A DNA stretch of 64,000 nucleotides. Origin: Hirundichthys speculiger. Its lineage: Eukaryota; Chordata; Actinopteri; Beloniformes; Exocoetidae. Positions 37,101-45,960 of the stretch are shown piece by piece. The notes under the pieces are model-generated. The model searched no databases, was not told where the DNA came from, and saw nothing but the letters and a program-made list of their open reading frames with translations. The DNA lies in contig JAGFBZ010001970.1 of assembly GCA_018398805.1 (NCBI GenBank), positions 682,001 through 746,000 on the forward strand, given 5' to 3'. The stretch's first letter is position 1; each line of letters opens with the position of its first letter. The position numbers and the translations under genes are program-made.

Positions 37101-37904
37101 TCCCAGGGTTTTCAGTGGAGGAACTGTTACAATTTCTATTCTGATAAGAGGCAAGTGTGAGGACCGAAGGGCAAAATCAACTAAAAGTGTTTGATCTTCC
37201 TGCCAGCTGATTTACATTTGTGGCGCCAGTCCTAATCTGTCCATTTATAACCAGCAAATAAAAGAAAAGAGAGAAAGGAAAAGACTGGCATGAAGTCAGT
37301 TAAGAGCAATATCTTGCACATACTTCTTTCTTCCTCTTATCTGTTGGCGAAAAAGTTTTTTTTATTCCCATCTATGCCTCTCCTTTCTCTTTCAACATCT
37401 GTCCTATCACTCTTGTCTCCAGCTCTCTCCCTCCTTCCCTCAGTTCTCATCTCCCTAAAGGGTCTCCATCTTAACTCAGAGATAAGCTGAACCGTTGCAA
37501 ACGCAGAGGTCTTTTGAGAGGATAGATGCAGTTTAATGAAGCATTCACTGTCTGAATGTGCCTGAGTTTGTGCATGTGTGTGTGTGTGTGTGTATGTGGC
37601 GCGTCATTACTTTTTACTTCCACGAATACTGAAAAAATGAAGGGAGACACTCCTCCTGCACACTTGATAACACTATAAACCTCCAAGGTCCCTGAACCAT
37701 GAAGCCCCTTCAGACTTAACATCAAATAGTTTTCCGTTTAAGTAATTTATTCAGCACTTCTTCTTGTTGTAGAGATCTCACGCATATTAACCTCACGAGA
37801 TGCAGTATGCTTAAAAAACACGCTGCATATCCAAAGTGAAAGAAATCTTCTGAATTCTCCTGTACTTTTCTGTTGTTCTTTGCAGAACAAAAAATGGAAT
37901 ATAT
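34111..37904. other. intergenic, nothing recognised
   Basis: Contains poly-T and poly-A runs (about 34314-34336, 34940-34959, 35516-35527, 36531-36541) and a (GT)n tract at 37574-37593. Open frames are short and featureless. Confidence 0.5.
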
Positions 37905-37994
37905 ACGTATACATACATATGTACATACATCTTCTTTTCAGTTTGGCTGTTCCCTTCAGGGGGTCACTACAGAAAATCATCTGCCTCCATCTAA

Positions 37995-39123
37995 CTATCC
38001 TCCTCTCCTCTCACACCAGCTAACCTCTTTTACTCCATTTATAAATCTCCTCTTTGGTCTTCCTCCAGGCCTCCTGCCTGGCAGTTCCAACTTCATCATC
38101 CTTCTACTGATATATTCACCATCCCTCCTCCGTACATGTCCAAACCATCTTAGTCTGCGCTCTATAACTTTCTCTTCAAAACATCTAATGTGTGCTGTTC
38201 CTCTGATGTGCCATCCATCCTCGTCACTCACCAAGAGAACTTCAACATTTTAATTTCTGCTACCTCCAATTCTGCTTCCTGTCTTTTCCTCAGTACACGC
38301 TCTCTAAACCCTACAACATTGCAGGTCTCAACAACATCTTGTACACCTTTCCTTTCATTCTTGCTGAGACTCATATCACACATCACACCTGACACTTTCT
38401 CTCCACCTGTTCCAACCTGCTTGCACACACTTCTTCACCTCCTTTCCTCTCTCTCCATTGGTCTGAACTGTTGAACGCATCCCACTAGGCTTCCTCTCAT
38501 TCACACATGTATTCTGTCCTGCTGAGGCTGGCTTTCCTTCCTCTCCTTTCCATGGCATACCTCCACCTCTCTAGCTTTTCCGACACCTGCTCCCTGCTCT
38601 CACTACAGATCACAATGTCATCTGCAAACATCATGGTCCATGGAGATTCCTGTCAGACCTCATCTGTCAGTCTGTCCATCATCATAGCAAAGAAGAAGGG
38701 GTTCAGAGTCCACTTGAACTCCTCTGTTACACCAACAGCACACATCACGACTGTCTCCCAGCTCTTATACATGCTGTGCACCACCCTGTTGCCACAACTC
38801 TGCACGTCTCCCTTGTTCTTAAAAATCAGCAGCTGCACACTTCTGCTCCTTTCCTTGGGCATCATCACAGTCTCTAAGATCTTGTTGAATGTCTGAATCA
38901 AAGATTCCATGGCTGCCTGTCCCAGACACTTCTATACCTCCCCAGGTGTATCATCAGGACCACCTGCCTTTCCACTCTTCATCCTCTTCAGTGCTCTCCT
39001 CACGTCAGCCTTACCAATCTTTGATGCATCCTGGTCCACAACAGTCTCCTCTTCTACTGACCATTCTCTTTCATTTTCCTCATTCATCAGCTCTTGAAAG
39101 TACTCCTTCCTGCTTCCGGTCAC
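37995..39123 (-). pseudogene. RTE LINE reverse transcriptase and C-terminal domain (internally deleted)
   Basis: The - strand frame 39123-38932 gives the RT entry (EYFQELMNEENERE, RALKRMKSGKAGGPDD). The next frame, 38910-38653, runs from IFKNKGDVQSCGN straight into a segment ending VGVTEEFKWTLNPFFFAMMMD. The family's region with the first catalytic Asp (FVDLEKAYDRVP type) is missing. The FADD box survives near 38610. The remainder is split over frames 38558-38376, 38428-38228 and 38234-37995, the last holding the conserved RLRWFGHVRRRD and GRRPGGRPKRR motifs. Confidence 0.8.
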
Positions 39124-39539
39124 ACTCCTAACATCTGTCAGTCTCTATCCTGAATAACTCCAGTCTGCTGCACAGCCTTCCCATCTCCATCTCTTTGTTT
39201 CACCGACTTGTACAAGTCAGTCTCTCCCTTCCTGCTGTCCAACCCAGCATACACATCGTCGTACACCCTTTGTTTGGCCTTTGCCACCTCTACTTTGACC
39301 TTATCTCACCTTCCGCTGCATCTCCCTGTACTCCTGTCTACAGTCCTCTCAGTGTCTCACTTCTTCTTAACCAACCTCTTTCTCTGTACATTCTCCTGTA
39401 CTTCCTCATTCCACCACCAAGTCGCCTCGTCTGATTTGCGACCAGATGACACATTAAGTATTCTCTGACCTGTATCCCTGATCACATCACCCGTAGTTGC
39501 CAAGTCATCTGGAAACACCTCCTGATCACCCAGAGCATG

Positions 39540-40272
39540 CCTTAACCCCTCTTTGAAAACCACAAGACACTCTTTTTTTTCAGTTTCCACCACTTTGTCC
39601 TCTGCTCTGCCTTTGTCCTCTTCATCTTCCTCTCCACCAGAGTCATCCTACTCACCACAATTCTATGTTGTCTGGCTACACTCTCACCTTCCATGACTTT
39701 GCAGTCACTGATCTCCTTCAGGTTACATCGTCTACACAATATGTAGTCGACCTATGTGCTCCTACATTCACTCGTATAAGCCAACCTGTCTTCCTGCTTC
39801 TTCTGGAACAAAGTGTTCACTACAACCGTTTCCATCCTTTCTGTAAAGTCTATCACCATCTGTTCTATCTTGGATACCAAACCTGCCCATCACATCCTCA
39901 TCACCTCTGTTGCCCTCTCCAACATGACCATTGAGGTCTGCACCAGTCACCACTCTTTCATCTCAGGGGATACTTTGCATCACTTCATCTTCATCCTACT
40001 TGTGGGTCATAGCCACTAACAACATTGAACATCACACCCTCAATCTCTAGCTTCAGACTCATCACTCTACCTGACACTCTTTTCACCCTCAGAGCATGCC
40101 TAACAAACTCTTCCTTCAAGATAACTCCTTCTCCATTTCTCTCCCCATCCACACCATGATAAGACAGCTTGAACCGTGCTCCTAAGCTGGTCGCCTTGCT
40201 ACCTTTCCACATGGTCTCCTGAACACACAGAATATTCACCTTTCTCATCTGTTGGTTGATATCCCATGTCAA
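39540..40272 (-). pseudogene. RTE LINE endonuclease domain (broken)
   Basis: This segment would nick target DNA for target-primed reverse transcription. Visible motifs are CVQETMWKG (catalytic Glu region), VVSGYDPQVG, GADLNGHVGEG (Asp/Asn pair) and ARQHRIVVSR (terminal His). They lie on three - strand frames: 40272-39991, 39953-39768 and 39739-39542. At least two frame breaks and in-frame stops separate them, so no active enzyme can be made from this copy. Confidence 0.8.
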
Positions 40273-40504
40273 CCAACTCTCTGACTGTTAGGACTCTGAC
40301 AGGAAAAGCCCCTGCTCGCAGCCCTAGTCTCTTGCTTTTTCTCTTTTCTCTGCCTTTGGGCATGCCTTCCAACTCTCCTCGTCCAACCATCAGTAGCCAA
40401 TTTCCATCAGGCCCTGTAGGTCAGCAGTGCTGTTAACCCAGGCCTTGAACAATCTGTATGGGTTGCGATTCACATGGTTAGTTTGGCATAAGTTTTATCC
40501 ACTC

Positions 40505-40640
40505 ATTATCTATGCCCCCTTAATCTGTAGGGTCAATGGGATCTGCTGGAGCCAATCCCAGCTCTCTTTGTGCAAAAGGCAGAGGTACACTCTGGACAAG
40601 TCGCCATTCCAGCATAGGTTCTATGTTGGATACTTTTCCC
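40505..40640 (-). repeat. fragment of a common fish LINE/SINE tail repeat
   Basis: CTGCTGGAGCCAATCCCAGC followed by GGCAGAGGTACACTCTGGAC and AAGTCGCCATTCCAGCA is a recognisable piece of the repeat that usually ends fish LINE-type elements. It adjoins the 5' end of the RTE copy. The 27060 and 58140 fragments appear to be the same repeat in the other orientation. Confidence 0.5.
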
Positions 40641-41080
40641 TGAATTAACTCTCTGCATTTAACTGAGCTTGGGACCAGCATTAAAAAAAAAAGAAAAAAA
40701 CACTGGCTTGTGACTCCCTGAGGCTGCATGTGTTTAAAATAAGTGAGCAAAGCTCAGAACCCATATAATAGTATTTATGCTCAAACCTTCAAATGCATTG
40801 GGAATCCTGCACATTCTATTCTAAATCAAACTGTAAAGGAAATTCTTTTTTAAATGTTAACATTTTTTACAGTTTACGGAAAGTGAAGAAAAAGGAAGAT
40901 TAGGCTTTTCTAAAAAGAAAAATAGCAGTGTGGAGTTCAGTTATTTAGTTAGTTAGTTCAGGTAGTTAAAGGTCATTGATCCTGTAGAAAAAAAAAAAAA
41001 CAGGTGTTTAACAGGTGAACATTTTGGGACAAGGGCGGCAAGTGCTGTCCATGAAAATGAAATGAAAAATGTTGGATATA

Positions 41081-41085
41081 ATATA

Positions 41086-41118
<33 letters not shown>
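41081..41118. repeat. (TA)n tract at the left flank of the non-LTR element
   Basis: Imperfect TA repeat framed by an inverted pair (AAAATGTTGG about 41066-41075, CCAACATTTT about 41120-41129). A second TA tract follows the element at 44942, suggesting insertion into a microsatellite. Confidence 0.9.
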
Positions 41119-41148
41119 ACCAACATTTTCCATCATAACCAACATCAT

Positions 41149-41306
41149 TCCGTGGGTTGCTACTGGGACACAAGCCGGGTCTTGATCACCCCGGCTGGGT
41201 CGCCTGGGCGAGGGTGTATGATGTTGCGAGACCCGAAACACCCTATGAACCCAGGATACATCACTGATGATGTGTCCCAGTGCATCCAGGAGATGTATCT
41301 TTCAAG
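41149..41306 (+). repeat. left 158-bp direct repeat
   Basis: Identical by eye to 44784-44941. The first bases are TCCGTGGGTTGCTACTGGGA and the last are GAGATGTATCTTTCAAG. It carries the complementary segments of the structured RNA described for the right copy, 3,635 bp upstream. It is followed directly by the 5' leader of the element (from 41307). Confidence 0.95.
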
Positions 41307-41347
41307 TTTTCGTCTGGCAAAGCCAGTGACTCCTAGGAAAGACTAGG
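41307..41347 (+). promoter_or_regulatory. 5' leader with two tandem hairpins
   Basis: Two perfect 5-bp stems sit side by side: CTGGC (41314-41318) with GCCAG (41322-41326), loop AAA; and CCTAG (41332-41336) with CTAGG (41343-41347), loop GAAAGA. The TAG that closes the frame just before the coding region (41344-41346) is in the second stem. A role in ribozyme processing or internal initiation, as known for R2-type leaders, is speculative. Confidence 0.5.
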
Positions 41348-42534
41348 TGGCAACCAAGAACAGTTTGGTCGACTACTGGAGAGACAGTTGGCAGCTCGGA
41401 AAGACGGCACCCGGGACAGTATGGGTTAGCACCCCAGCCTGTATCTTTCGCAAGAAAGAACCCAAACAAGCTACGGAAAGCCCTACAGAGAAATACCCCC
41501 AGGAGATCCCGAGAGGGGGGGAGGATGAGATCTCCAATCGGACAGACCCAACGTTAACGACCCCCGCGACGGAAACGACTACGAGAGTGACATGTATCTG
41601 CGGCAAGCTGTGCAAAAACCAGCGTGGCTTAAAGATTCATCAGGCCAGAATGAAATGTTTGGAGCGGGAGAGCGAGGTGCAACGCACAGGTCCTGGACCT
41701 GGTGGGACGCAGGAGGAGCCCGGACAGGAGGCAACCCACAGATCCCAGTCCCTCCACGTACCGGAGTCTCCCAACCCCAGCAGAGTAGTTCCACAGCAGC
41801 GGATTAAGTGGCCCCCAGCAAGCAGACGGAGCGAGTGGCTGCAGTTTGATGAGGACGTGTCCAACATCCTCCAAGCCACAGCCAAAGGAGATGTTGACAG
41901 CAGACTCCATGCAATGAGCATAATCATTGTCAGCTATGGCTCAGAAAAATTTGGACGGATGGAGAAGGGCAACACTGAGACCACCCCCTACTCCATGAAC
42001 CGCAGGTCCACTAAGATACACCAACTGCGGAAGGAGCTTCGAACCCTCAAGAACCAGTTCAAGAGAGCTAGTGAGGAGGATAAGCAAGCTTTAGAAGAGC
42101 TCCGTAACATCCTGCGGAAGAAGTTGAAAACTCTCCGCAGAGCAGAGTGGCACAGGAGGCGCGGAAGAGAGAGAGCAAAGAAGCGGGCCGCCTTCATTGC
42201 CAATCCCTTCAGGTTTTCTAAACAGCTGCTCGGGGACAAGCGCAGTGGTCGACTGCAGTGCCCAATAGAGGAAGTGAATCGCTTTCTCCAGAACACCATG
42301 AGCGACCCATTGAGGGGTCAAGATCTAGGACCCAACAGAGCGCTCATCAGCCCTGCCCCACCAACGGCAGAGTTCAAGTTGACAGAGCCTAGTCTGAAGG
42401 AGGTTGAAGAGGTCATTAAGGCAGCCCGCTCAGCATCTTCCCCGGGCCCCAGCGGTGTACCTTACCTCGTCTACAAAGCGCTGTCCAAAGCTTCTCCGGC
42501 ATCTATGGAAGGCTTTGAAGGTGATCTGGCGTAG
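41347..42534 (+). pseudogene. non-LTR element frame 1: zinc finger, basic region, start of reverse transcriptase
   Basis: The frame opens right after a TAG stop and begins with GTG. Counted from there, a Cys/His finger is at C85, C89, H98, C104 (CGKLCKNQRGLKIHQARMKC), the DNA- or RNA-binding finger common to R2-like proteins. The first in-frame ATG is at 41650 (residue 102), inside the finger, so a functional product would need a non-AUG start or an upstream join. Then follow a W-rich segment (KWPPASRRSEWLQFDEDV, about 155-172), a long Lys/Arg-rich helix with many KK/RR pairs (about 220-285), and the RT entry (SLKEVEEVIKAARSASSPG, about 358-376; SGVPYLVYK ending at about 377). The RT sequence leaves this frame near 42478, after which the frame is nonsense to 42534. 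Confidence 0.8.
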
Positions 42535-43034
42535 GGGGAAGGTAGCCGACCAGTGGAGATGTGCTGAGGGAGTTTGGATCCCCAAGGAGGAGGACTCGAA
42601 AAACATCAACCAGTTTCGGACCATCTCACTACTGAGTGTGGAAGGGAAGGTGTTTTTCAGCATCGTCTCCCGAAGACTGACCGAGTTTTCCCTTAAGAAC
42701 AACTACATCGACACCTCGGTGCAGAAGGGTGGGATCCCTGGAGTTCCCGGCTGCCTAGAGCACAATGGTGTAGTCACGCAGCTCATTAGAGAGGCCCATG
42801 AGAGCAAAGGAGAACTTGCTGTGTTGTGGTTGGACATGACTAACGCCTACGGGTCCATCCCACACAAACTAGTCGAGCTTGCGCTACACCTACACCATGT
42901 TCCCAGCAAGATCAAGGACCTGATCCTGGATTATTATGATAATTTCAAGCTCAGGGTCACTTCTGGGTCAGTAACCTCAGACTGGCACCGCCTTGAGAAA
43001 GGAATAATAACAGGATGCACCATCTCCGTTGTTC
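42478..43034 (+). pseudogene. non-LTR element frame 2: reverse transcriptase palm/fingers
   Basis: The open frame here starts at 42404, but family-like sequence begins only near 42478 (KRCPKLLRHLWKALKVIWRR). Key motifs are NQFRTISLLSVEGKVFFSIV, the first catalytic aspartate in WLDMTNAYGSIP (Asp codon 42833-42835), and the LEKGIITGCTISVVL segment that normally precedes the palm helix. The frame is lost at a T run near 43034 (GTTGTTCTTTTGC), where one base appears missing, and then ends at 43051. It belongs to the same polyprotein as its neighbours. Confidence 0.8.
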
Positions 43035-43430
43035 TTTTGCACTGGCGATGAACATGGTGGTCAAGGCTGCTGAGGTGGAATGCAGAGGGCCGCTATCCAG
43101 ATCAGGTGTTCGACAGCCCCCCATAAGAGCCTACATGGATGACCTGACCATCACAACAACATCAGTCCCCGGGAGTAGATGGATCTTGCAGGGATTGGAG
43201 AGACTCATTCTTTGGGCCAGGATGAGTTTCAAGCCAACTAAGTCAAGGTCTATGGTACTGAAGAAGGGGAAAGTGGTGGATAAATTCCGATTCTCAATCT
43301 CAGGAACAGTCATACCATCGATTACGGAGAAACCAGTCAAGAGCCTGGGAAAGCTCTTTGACTCCAGCCTGAAAGACTCTGCTGCTATCCAGAAGTCTAC
43401 TGAAGAGCTTGGAGGGTGGCTCACTAAGGT
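43034..43430 (+). pseudogene. non-LTR element frame 3: reverse transcriptase YMDD segment
   Basis: Family-like reading begins FALAMNMVVKAAEVE and carries the catalytic YMDD (43132-43143, in IRAYMDDLTIT). Then come LKKGKVVDKFRFSI and SITEKPVKSLGKLFDSSLKD of the thumb. Both catalytic Asp residues of YMDD are present. The frame is left near 43430 at GGTGGGACAAG, where one G appears extra, and ends at 43455. Confidence 0.8.
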
Positions 43431-43908
43431 GGGACAAGTCCGGTCTGCCTGGTAGATTTAAAGCCTGGATCTACCAGCACTCCATCCTTCCTAGAGTCCT
43501 GTGGCCTCTCCTCGTGTATGCAGTCCCAGTAACAACGGTGGAGTCCTTTGAAAGGAAGATCAGCAGCTTCCTGCGGAGATGGCTGGGTCTTCCTCGCAGC
43601 CTCAACAGCGCTGCCCTGTACGAGACAAGCAACACCCTGCAGCTACCCTTCAGTGGGCTCACTGAAGAATTCAAGGTGGCACGCACAAGAGAAGCCCTAC
43701 AGTACAGAGACTCCAGGGACTGCAAGGTGTCATCAGCTGGGATAGAAGTGAGGACAGGAAGAAAGTGGAAGGCAGAAAAGGCAGTGGAGGTGGCTGAGTC
43801 ACGCCTACGGCAAAAGGCGCTGGTTGGTGCCGTGGCAACAGGGAGAACAGGATTGGGCTACCTCCCAAAGACTCCAGTCTGCCAGGCCCGGGGGAAAGAG
43901 AGAAAAAC
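43430..43908 (+). pseudogene. non-LTR element frame 4: thumb and linker
   Basis: Reading continues KSGLPGRFKAWIYQHSILPR, VLWPLLVYAVPVTTVESFER, SSFLRRWLGLPRSL, then a charged linker (AVEVAESRLRQKALVG). This is the thumb and connection of the RT in endonuclease-type non-LTR elements. The frame changes in an A run near 43908 (GAGAAAAACC) and the old frame stops at 43966. Confidence 0.78.
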
Positions 43909-44820
43909 CATCTACTCCAGGAGGAGGTCCGAGCAGGCGTGGAGGAAGAGCGAGTGGGCAGGGTAGTGGGACTCCGGCAACAGGGGGCATGGACAAGATG
44001 GGAGAGCGCCTTACAGCGAAAAGTTACCTGGTCCAACATCATGCAGGCAGACTTCCACCGCGTCCGCTTCCTTGTGGCAGCAGTCTACGATGCCCTTCCT
44101 AGCCCAGCAAACCTCCACACGTGGGGGAAGAGCGAGACACCCACCTGCTCCCTTTGCTCCGGAAAAGGCTCCCTGGAACATCTCCTCAGCAGTTGCCCAA
44201 AGTCCCTGGCTGACGGTCGCTATCGTTGGCGCCATGACCAGGTACTCAAAGCAATTGCTGAGAGCATAGCCTTGGCCATCAGCACCACCAAACACCATCA
44301 CGCTCCAAAGAAGGCAATCTCCTTCATCAAAGCTGGAGAGAGACCTCGCGCACGTCCACAGACAACAACGGGACTCCTCCACACAGCTCCTGATTGGCAG
44401 CTGCACGTTGACCTGGGAAAACAACTGAGATTCCCCCAGCACATCGTAGCAACACCACTACGGCCAGACATGATCATTATCTCAGAGGCTTCAAAACACC
44501 TGATCATGCTGGAACTCACAGTGCCCTGGGAAGAGCGGATTGAGGAAGCCAACGAAAGGAAACGTGCCAAGTATCAGGAGCTGGTGGAGGAATGCAGGGG
44601 CAAGGGCTGGAGGACCTTCTATGAGCCCATAGAAGTAGGCTGCAGAGGCTTTTCAGGACGCTCCCTCTGCAAAGTTCTTGGCCGATTGGGAATCACAGGG
44701 GCGGCCAAGAAGAAGAAGGCCATTCAAGCCGCAAGTGAAGCTGCAGAGAAAGCCACGAGGTGGCTGTGGCTGAAAAGGGCAGATCCGTGGGTTGCTACTG
44801 GGACACAAGCCGGGTCTTGA
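43908..44820 (+). pseudogene. non-LTR element frame 5: CCHC knuckle and restriction-like endonuclease
   Basis: Counting from the ATG at 43939, a CCHC knuckle is at C70, C73, H81, C86 (CSLCSGKGSLEHLLSSC), followed by the conserved RYRWRHDQVL. The endonuclease shows R175-P-D177 in RPDMII, E192 in LELTVPWEE, and K211-Y in KRAKYQEL, the R/K-PD...E/D...K pattern of PD-(D/E)XK nucleases that nick the target in R2-like elements. The C-terminus (GCRGFSGRSLCKVLGRLGIT, then AASEAAEKATRWLWLKRADP) is also family-like. The terminal stop at 44818-44820 lies within the right 158-bp repeat. All catalytic residues in this part are intact. Confidence 0.85.
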
Positions 44821-44941
44821 TCACCCCGGCTGGGTCGCCTGGGCGAGGGTGTATGATGTTGCGAGACCCGAAACACCCTATGAACCCAGGATACATCACT
44901 GATGATGTGTCCCAGTGCATCCAGGAGATGTATCTTTCAAG
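44784..44941 (+). repeat. right 158-bp direct repeat, predicted structured RNA
   Basis: Perfect complementary pairs are visible. CTGGGACACA (44798-44807) pairs with TGTGTCCCAG (44906-44915). AGCCGGG (44808-44814) pairs with CCCGGCT (44825-44831). TCGC (44835-44838) pairs with GCGA (44843-44846). AGGGTGT (44846-44852) pairs with ACACCCT (44873-44879). ACATCA (44893-44898) pairs with TGATGT (44903-44908), competing with the outer stem. GGGTC (44832-44836) could pair with GACCC (44865-44869). The stop codon of the last reading frame (TGA 44818-44820) is in the loop of the second stem. A structured 3' RNA recognised by the element's own RT is known for R2; the same role here is inference. Confidence 0.75.
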
Positions 44942-45004
44942 ATATATATATTATATATATATATATATACACATATATATATATATACACACACATACAT
45001 ACAT
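44942..45004. repeat. (TA)n / (ACAT)n tract at the right flank of the non-LTR element
   Basis: Imperfect TA repeat running into TACACACACATACATACATA. It fills the gap between the non-LTR element and the MITE at 45006. Confidence 0.92.
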
Positions 45005-45005
45005 A

Positions 45006-45370
45006 CAGTCATGGAAAAAATAATTAGACCACCCTTGTTTTCTTCAGTTCCTTGTTCATTTTAATGCCTGGTACAACTAAAGGTACATTTGTTTGGACAA
45101 ACATAACAATAACCACAAAGATTGCTCATAAGAGTTTTATTTAAGAGCTGATATCTTACCATTTTCCATGGTTTTCTTGATTATAACCTAAATCACTTAA
45201 GTTTTTACATCAATAGCTATGGCGTTGTACTGCCAAAAACACTGCTTTTATGCATTCAGTGTTTTCTTTTCTGTCTGTTTTGTCACATGATGACGTTTAG
45301 TGGTACCAGGTATTAAAATGAACAAGAAAGTGAAGAAAAAATGGTGGTCTAATAATTTTTTCCATGACTG
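45006..45370. mobile_element. Tc1/mariner MITE, complete, with TA target duplication
   Basis: The left end CAGTCATGGAAAAAATAATT and the right end, reading CAGTCATGGAAAAAATTATT on the complementary strand, begin inverted repeats that I can follow for about 75 bp with few mismatches (through AGACCACC, TTGTTCATTTTAAT and CTGGTAC). TA lies on both sides (45004-45005, 45371-45372). The 365-bp element has no coding capacity. Confidence 0.88.
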
Positions 45371-45372
45371 TA

Positions 45373-45960
45373 CATACAGTGAACCATGGCGGTGGAAGCA
45401 TCCTCATATGGTGATGTTTTTCATACTGTGGTGTCATGTTTATTTGTCACATAACAAGGATCATGGATCACTTTAAAGACATCAAAAATTTGAAGAGGTC
45501 ATGTTGTCTTACCCTTGAAATACCTTTGAAATGGGCGTTTCAACAACACACGGCAGTAAGAAGCAGCATCTCAGTTCCAGATCAATAAGATTAACGTAAT
45601 AAGTGGTCAGCCCTTGATTCAATAGAAAACACGTGGGCTGAGATCCATAATGGTGTTTCTGAGGCAAAACCAATATGGAGGAATTGTGGAATGTGGTCCA
45701 ATGATCCTGAGCTGGAATACCTGTTCACAGGTGTCAGAGGTTGACTCCAGCACAGATGTGAAAAAAGTTCTCAGAAACAATGGTTAAATAACTAAATATT
45801 AGTTCACTGATTCACAGGAAAGCTCAATCTTCAAGCATTTCTCAGTTTATACCGTAAATGTTTGAGTTTGGAAAGAAAAATGCAGGCAGCATTATTTCTT
45901 TGAACAGCCTAATATTCCTTTATCTTCATTTTCTGTAAAATAAACAGAAGGGTAACAAAT
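45373..45960 (+). mobile_element. Tc1-like remnant, 3' half of transposase
   Basis: GAACCATGGCGGTGGAAGCA (the segment that normally encodes the GGGSIMVWG-type motif), ACACACGGCAGTAAGAAGCA, GAGGAATTGTGGAATGTGGT and GAATACCTGTTCACAGGTGT follow the order of a teleost Tc1-like transposase 3' half. Frames are broken throughout. It directly abuts the MITE, which may have been inserted into it or derived from the same family. Confidence 0.65.

Larger units (their letters stand above)
37905..40500 (-). mobile_element. RTE-type LINE, near full-length but dead
   Basis: Read on the - strand, pieces of one polyprotein appear in the correct order but in shifting frames. The 5' untranslated part is at about 40500-40390. 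An apurinic-type endonuclease follows (VNILCVQETMWKGSKA near 40240, GADLNGHVGEG near 39940, ARQHRIVVSR near 39675). Then a linker with TWWWNEEVQENVQRKRL (about 39420), the start of the reverse transcriptase (ALKRMKSGKAGGPDD, about 38990; IFKNKGDVQSCGN, about 38830), the catalytic FADD (about 38610-38625) and a C-terminal domain (ERRLRWFGHVRRRDGEYISR, about 38170-38110). The 3' end (GACCCCCTGAAGGGAACAGC in sense) is followed by a TATG/TACA-type tail at 37905-37930. About 100 residues around the first catalytic aspartate of the RT are deleted. Confidence 0.85.
41149..44941 (+). mobile_element. non-LTR retrotransposon with restriction-like endonuclease, flanked by identical 158-bp direct repeats
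   Basis: The 3,793-bp element is bounded by two repeats that I read as identical over 158 bases (41149-41306 and 44784-44941). Between them one polyprotein is readable in order: an N-terminal Cys/His finger, a Myb-like/basic region, a reverse transcriptase with LDMTNAYGS and YMDD, a CCHC knuckle and a PD-(D/E)XK endonuclease. This order defines the endonuclease-bearing early-branching non-LTR clades (R2, R4, NeSL, Hero and relatives). I cannot settle which clade. It sits in a TA microsatellite. Four apparent single-base shifts (near 42478, 43034, 43430 and 43908) split the frame, so as given it makes no full protein. The direct repeats could be pseudo-LTRs or, more simply, a 5'-truncated copy followed head-to-tail by a longer copy. 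Confidence 0.87.

Noticed and set aside
38228..39468. Long + strand frames rich in Ser/Leu/Pro (for example 38507-38896, 39195-39434)
   Set aside because: They are antisense of the RTE LINE coding sequence.
37905..40500. A host gene on the - strand suggested by endonuclease-like and RT-like frames
   Set aside because: Domain order, shifting frames, the 3' tail and high family familiarity identify an RTE LINE and not a cellular endonuclease/exonuclease gene.
41347..44820. Five separate host genes in the open frames at 41347-44820
   Set aside because: They are consecutive pieces of one retrotransposon polyprotein split by apparent frameshifts.
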